Part shown: in pieces, positions 5,562 to 8,617 of the stretch
Layout: every line of letters begins with the position of its first letter
Numbering within the stretch: position 1 is the first letter of the stretch
Made by a program: the position numbers and the translations under genes
Assembly (NCBI GenBank): GCA_025936205.1
Contig: JAICTU010000400.1
Span: forward strand, 1 to 8,617
Length of the DNA stretch: 8,617 bases
Direction of reading: 5' to 3'
DNA from: Polyangiaceae bacterium
GTDB taxonomy: Bacteria; Myxococcota; Polyangia; Polyangiales; Polyangiaceae
The notes under the pieces: model-generated
What the model was told of the DNA's origin: nothing
Seen by the model: only the letters and a program-made list of their open reading frames with translations
The model's database searches: none

Positions 5562-7844
5562 TCAGCGGATGGGCACGATGAAGCCCGCCGGGGCGAGGGC
5601 TTGCTGCTCGGGCTCGGTGCCGGCGAGAAATTCCTCGACCACGGCGTTCGGCTGACCCGGCCAGGGCAAGAGCCCCGTCGCCGGATCCACGCGCACGCTG
5701 GCGATGCCGTCCGGACGCGGGAACTCGGAGATGGGGCGCCCCTCGTGCGCGGCCTGCATGAAGTCGACGAAGGCGGGGCCTGCCACGCGCGCACCCGTCT
5801 CCTCGGGTCCGAGCGGCAGAGCGTCGTCGTAGCCCACCCACACCGCCACGCTCAGATCGGTGGAGTAGCCCGCGAACCAGGCATCTTTCACCAGATTGGT
5901 CGTGCCCGTCTTGGCCGCGATCGGTCGGTTCAGCCGGCGCGCTTGCTCGGCCGTGCCCTCTTCCACCACCGTCTGTAACAAGCTGGTGACCAGATACGCC
6001 TCCTCCGCGCTCATCACGCGGCGCGCTTCCGGGCGCGGGGGCAAAGCAACGGCCTCGTCGGAGCGCTGGTGGATCGCCGAGAGCACGCTCGGCTCTCGAT
6101 ACCAGCCCCCGCTCGCGAAGGTGGCGTAGCAGTTGGCGAGCTCGAGCGGCGTGACCTCGTAAGCGCCGAGCGCGAGTGAATCGTCCGGCATCAGCGGCGA
6201 TTGGATACCGATCTGCTTTGCCCACTCCACGACCTCGGCGGGGCCCGCGCGCTCCAGGAGTTGCACTGCCGCGTCGTTGTTGCTGTGCGCCAGCGCCGAA
6301 CGCACGCTGATCCGGTACGGCGCGCCTTCGAGCGTGGTGCCGGGCCCAGCGCGATCGAGCTCGAGGATGGTCGCGGGTGTGACGATGCGCTCGTGCAGCG
6401 CCGCGCTGTACACGAGCGGCTTGAACGAAGAGCCAGGCTGGCGGTGCGCTTGCGTGCTGCGGTCGAAGCCGCCCACCGCTGCCTCTTCGCTGCCGACCAG
6501 CGCCACCACCTGGCGCGAGCGGACGTCGATGGCGGCCAGCGCAGCCTGGGGGCCCAGCTCCAGCCGCAGACGTGGTGGGTGGTCAGTGTTTGGCTTATCG
6601 AGCAGTCGCACGCGCAAGGCCGCCCCCACGCTCGCGAACTCGCTCGGCGCGAGCCCGCGCGGGTTGTAGCGCAGCTCGCGCGCGAGCTCGACCTGACCCA
6701 CGACGTCACCGACCTGCACATCCAGCGTGCCTGCCGCATCGTCCGCGGCCTCCACCCTCCCCACGTAGATGCGCTGCGCCTTCGGCATGCCACGCGCCTG
6801 CGCGCCCCAGGCCTTGACCCGGACCGCGCGAAATGGCGGCCAGAGCGCGTGCCGATCCGCATACGCGGACAGTGCGCTGCGTACGGCGCTGCGCGCTGCC
6901 GCCTGCAAGCGGGGATCGATCGTGGTCTCCACCTCGTAAGCGTCCCGCGGGCGGTGCTCGGAGCGCGCCTGAGCCAGCGCCTCGCGAGCGAAGCGCACCG
7001 CCTCCGGCGCCAGGGAGGACTGCGTCTCCTCGACGGGGCCCAGCTCGAGCGGCGCGTCGATCAATTGCGCGAAGTACTCCGGCGTGATGAAGCCCTTGTC
7101 GCGCATCTGGCGCAGCACGTAGCCCCGGCGGGCGAGCGCCAGCGCAGGGGCGCGGCGCGGCGAATAGCGCTCGGGCGAGGCGATGATGCCCGCCAGCAGC
7201 GCGCCCTCCGCAGCGTCGAGCTGGGCCGCGCTCTTGCCAAAGTAGAAGCGCGCGGCCTCCTCCACCCCGTAGCGGCCGTGGCCGAGGGTGATGTTGTTCA
7301 TGTACAGGCCGAGGATCTCGTCTTTGCTCAGCTCGTGCTCCAGCCGGTAAGCGAGGATCCACTCGCGAAACTTCTGCGAGTACGAACGCGAGTGGCCGAG
7401 CAGAACGTCCTCGGCGACCTGCTGCGTGATCGTACTGCCGCCCTGCACCTTGTGCCCGGCACGCAGGTTCACCCAGAGCGCGCGCACCAGGCTGCGCAGG
7501 CGCAATCCGCTGTGCTCGTAGAAGTGCGCATCCTCCGCGGCCAGGAAGGCGAGCTTGGTGACGTCCGAGATCTGGTTGAACGGCACCACCGTGCGGCGTT
7601 GCACGAACTCGCTGAACAGCAGCGTACCGTCGGCCGCGTAGATGCGGCTCACCTGGGGTGGATTGTAGCCGCCGCGCAGGTGCTGCACGTCGGGCAGGTC
7701 GCGCGAGTAGTAGCTGATGATCAGCCCGACGCCCAGCGCGCCCGCCGCCGCGAGCGCCAACGCAGCGACGGCCAGCCGCCGGCTCCACCGCCGCAGGCGG
7801 CGCCGGGCCTCCAGCGAGAACGGGAATCGCAGCGAACGCAACAT
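5562..7844 (-). CDS. Class A (PBP1A-type) penicillin-binding protein, peptidoglycan glycosyltransferase/transpeptidase
   Basis: A 760-residue bifunctional peptidoglycan synthase. A basic cytoplasmic N-terminus (RRRLRRWSRR) is followed by one TM helix (about 23-44). The GT51 glycosyltransferase domain (about 70-240) has EDAHFYEHSG with catalytic Glu104, GGSTITQQ (135-142), QKFRE with Glu161, and KDEILGLYMN (174-183). An OB-like insert (about 335-430, RIYVGRVEAADD to VGAALRVRLL) fits PBP1A. The transpeptidase domain has SSFK (nucleophile Ser472, Lys475), SNN (521-523) and KTGT (645-648), all intact. It polymerises lipid II and cross-links stem peptides in the periplasm. The C-terminal tail (about 705-760) is short; E. 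coli PBP1A is about 850 residues, and no BiPBP_C domain is seen. Two glycosyltransferase positions differ from the usual pattern: Gln157 where motif 3 normally has Arg, and Gly179 where motif 4 normally has Glu. The ATG at 7844 has only a weak GAAG ribosome site. The gene has its own leader with a hairpin (7860-7879) and seems monocistronic. Confidence 0.95.
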   Translation of the reverse strand: MLRSLRFPFSLEARRRLRRWSRRLAVAALALAAAGALGVGLIISYYSRDLPDVQHLRGGYNPPQVSRIYAADGTLLFSEFVQRRTVVPFNQISDVTKLAFLAAEDAHFYEHSGLRLRSLVRALWVNLRAGHKVQGGSTITQQVAEDVLLGHSRSYSQKFREWILAYRLEHELSKDEILGLYMNNITLGHGRYGVEEAARFYFGKSAAQLDAAEGALLAGIIASPERYSPRRAPALALARRGYVLRQMRDKGFITPEYFAQLIDAPLELGPVEETQSSLAPEAVRFAREALAQARSEHRPRDAYEVETTIDPRLQAAARSAVRSALSAYADRHALWPPFRAVRVKAWGAQARGMPKAQRIYVGRVEAADDAAGTLDVQVGDVVGQVELARELRYNPRGLAPSEFASVGAALRVRLLDKPNTDHPPRLRLELGPQAALAAIDVRSRQVVALVGSEEAAVGGFDRSTQAHRQPGSSFKPLVYSAALHERIVTPATILELDRAGPGTTLEGAPYRISVRSALAHSNNDAAVQLLERAGPAEVVEWAKQIGIQSPLMPDDSLALGAYEVTPLELANCYATFASGGWYREPSVLSAIHQRSDEAVALPPRPEARRVMSAEEAYLVTSLLQTVVEEGTAEQARRLNRPIAAKTGTTNLVKDAWFAGYSTDLSVAVWVGYDDALPLGPEETGARVAGPAFVDFMQAAHEGRPISEFPRPDGIASVRVDPATGLLPWPGQPNAVVEEFLAGTEPEQQALAPAGFIVPIR

Positions 7845-7859
7845 CTTCGAGTGACCAGC

Positions 7860-7879
7860 ATGCCACGAGAGCGTGGCAT
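7860..7879 (-). promoter_or_regulatory. Perfect 8-bp hairpin in the leader of the penicillin-binding protein gene
   Basis: ATGCCACG (7860-7867) and CGTGGCAT (7872-7879) form a perfect stem with a four-base loop, 15 bases upstream of the start codon on the minus strand. If the transcript begins further upstream this would be a stable RNA hairpin close to the weak ribosome site. As DNA it could be an operator. It is not a terminator by position. Confidence 0.5.
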
Positions 7880-7940
7880 TCGCGCGCAGTGTTCCGACTC
7901 GGAGCGCCGGGGAATTTGCGACGATTGCGATCTTTGAGGA

Positions 7941-7968
7941 CCGATCGCGACTTCTGCATGGCGATCGG
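7941..7968. promoter_or_regulatory. CCGATCGC...GCGATCGG inverted repeat in the divergent gap
   Basis: CCGATCGC (7941-7948) and GCGATCGG (7961-7968) are perfect 8-bp arms separated by 12 bases, centred 20 bases apart (about two helical turns). A further GCGATC lies at 7927-7932. The site is between the divergent penicillin-binding protein and Cys-rich lipoprotein genes, about 110 bases and 60 bases from their starts. It is a candidate binding site for a dimeric regulator; no clear -35/-10 pair could be assigned to either gene. Confidence 0.4.
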
Positions 7969-8029
7969 CTAGGGTCGGCCCCACTCAGACGCTGGGCCCG
8001 CGCTGGTGCGAGGACGCCTCGTCCGACTC

Positions 8030-8617
8030 ATGACGATGGATTCGAAATCTCTGGCTGCGGGGGCTCTGGCACTCGCGGTGGGTAGCTGCGCTTGCAGTAG
8101 CGACAGCAGAGCGATCGCCCAGGAGCGCGATGACGCACCCGAGACGGCAGTCGATGGCCTGCTGCCAGGAGCCCCCGGTGACGACGGTGCAGCGCCAGCC
8201 TGCAGCGATGATCAGTGCCCCGAGTTGCGCCTGTTCGGTGAGCTGGCCCCAGGCTGCTGCATCGACGACGCGAGCTGTGGCGGCCAGGTGCAGATCGGTG
8301 AGCGCACCTGGCTCTGTGTGCCACAGAGCTACGACCAGGCCGCTCAGGCGCTGAGCCAGGTGCTGGCCCGGCACGCGGGCGAAGCCATGGTGCTCGATCC
8401 GAGCTGCCCCAGCCAGGTCCTGGATGACGTGACGCTCGCGGGCTGTTGCGGCGAGCGTGGCCTGTGCGGGCTGAACACGGCGCCGTGGACGACGGAGGCC
8501 GCTCGCTTCGGGCGGAAGCTCCCGACGGCCTGTATTTCACCAGCCGAAGGAGCCAGGCTCACCGGCGCGACGAGCACCGACGCCGGCCCCCCGCGCTCGT
8601 GTCACGTCGGCACGACC
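8030..8617 (+). CDS. Cys-rich putative lipoprotein with duplicated GCC-x5-CG module (3' end outside window)
   Basis: The frame is open for 196 codons to the right edge. Starting at ATG 8030, the protein begins MTMDSKSLAAGALALAVGSC, a type II signal peptide with lipobox V-G-S-C and Cys20 as lipid attachment site. A GTG at 8006 would add RGRLVRL and give a better basic n-region, and an in-frame TAG at 7970-7972 bounds the choice; neither start has a well-spaced ribosome site. The mature part has an acidic linker (about 23-57) and then a duplicated module: C63-P-x(11)-C76-C77-x(5)-C83-G and C126-P-x(11)-C139-C140-x(5)-C146-G, each with Gly before the CC pair. Fourteen cysteines are visible in all, suggesting extracytoplasmic disulfides. 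I recall similar GCC...CG patterns in myxobacterial secreted proteins, but the function is unknown. It is transcribed away from the penicillin-binding protein gene. Confidence 0.8.
   Translation, partial: MTMDSKSLAAGALALAVGSCACSSDSRAIAQERDDAPETAVDGLLPGAPGDDGAAPACSDDQCPELRLFGELAPGCCIDDASCGGQVQIGERTWLCVPQSYDQAAQALSQVLARHAGEAMVLDPSCPSQVLDDVTLAGCCGERGLCGLNTAPWTTEAARFGRKLPTACISPAEGARLTGATSTDAGPPRSCHVGTT

Noticed and set aside
6673..6688. Perfect 16-bp palindrome AGCTCGCGCGCGAGCT
   Set aside because: It lies inside the penicillin-binding protein gene and follows from GC-rich codons for Glu-Leu-Ala-Arg-Glu-Leu, so a regulatory role is not needed to explain it.
6201..7937. Long plus-strand open frame (578 codons) opposite the penicillin-binding protein gene
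   Set aside because: It is antisense to a gene with intact catalytic motifs on the other strand. Its protein is rich in Arg, His and Ala with no family pattern, as expected from the complement of GC-rich codons.
7985..8374. Minus-strand 129-codon frame opposite the Cys-rich lipoprotein
   Set aside because: The plus frame has a signal peptide, lipobox and duplicated Cys spacing, while the minus frame shows none of these. The plus frame stays open for 588 bases.

Overview
The window is a GC-rich bacterial chromosome segment, roughly two-thirds G+C by eye. It has Myxococcota-like traits: a DUF3857/transglutaminase-type protein, Ser/Pro-rich linkers, putative lipoproteins and a Cys-rich GCC...CG lipoprotein. 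The assignment to Myxococcota, perhaps Polyangiales or a relative, is inferred from gene style; there is no rRNA or marker gene to fix it. I see no tRNA, rRNA, CRISPR array, transposase or integrase.

Left part, plus strand (1-3130). The window opens inside a transglutaminase-like/DUF3857-type protein. Its visible C-terminal part carries the putative catalytic His and Asp. It is followed, with a one-base stop/start overlap, by a YncE-like beta-propeller with a putative lipoprotein signal and a Ser/Pro repeat linker. After a 193-base gap with small repeats comes a Ser/Pro/Ala-rich protein with one C-terminal membrane anchor and no recognised domain. A strong hairpin at 3164-3193 ends this rightward block and faces the leftward block.

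Middle part, minus strand (5491 down to 3278). This compact three-gene operon is the most interesting element. It encodes a two-TM SPFH (stomatin/prohibitin-like) protein, a 71-aa ribbon-helix-helix (RHH) DNA-binding protein, and a DMT/EamA transporter with a 61-residue tail holding 23 histidines. A perfect 20-bp palindrome (5459-5478) overlaps the predicted -10 box of the operon promoter, and a related inverted repeat lies at the SPFH/RHH junction. A reasonable model is an RHH-autoregulated unit coupling an SPFH membrane scaffold to a possibly metal-responsive transporter. That model is inference.

Right part. A class A penicillin-binding protein (7844 down to 5562, minus strand) has a complete transpeptidase motif set and a slightly divergent glycosyltransferase domain. 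Across a divergent gap with two perfect 8-bp inverted repeats, a Cys-rich putative lipoprotein runs off the right edge. It contains a duplicated Cys module with identical spacing.
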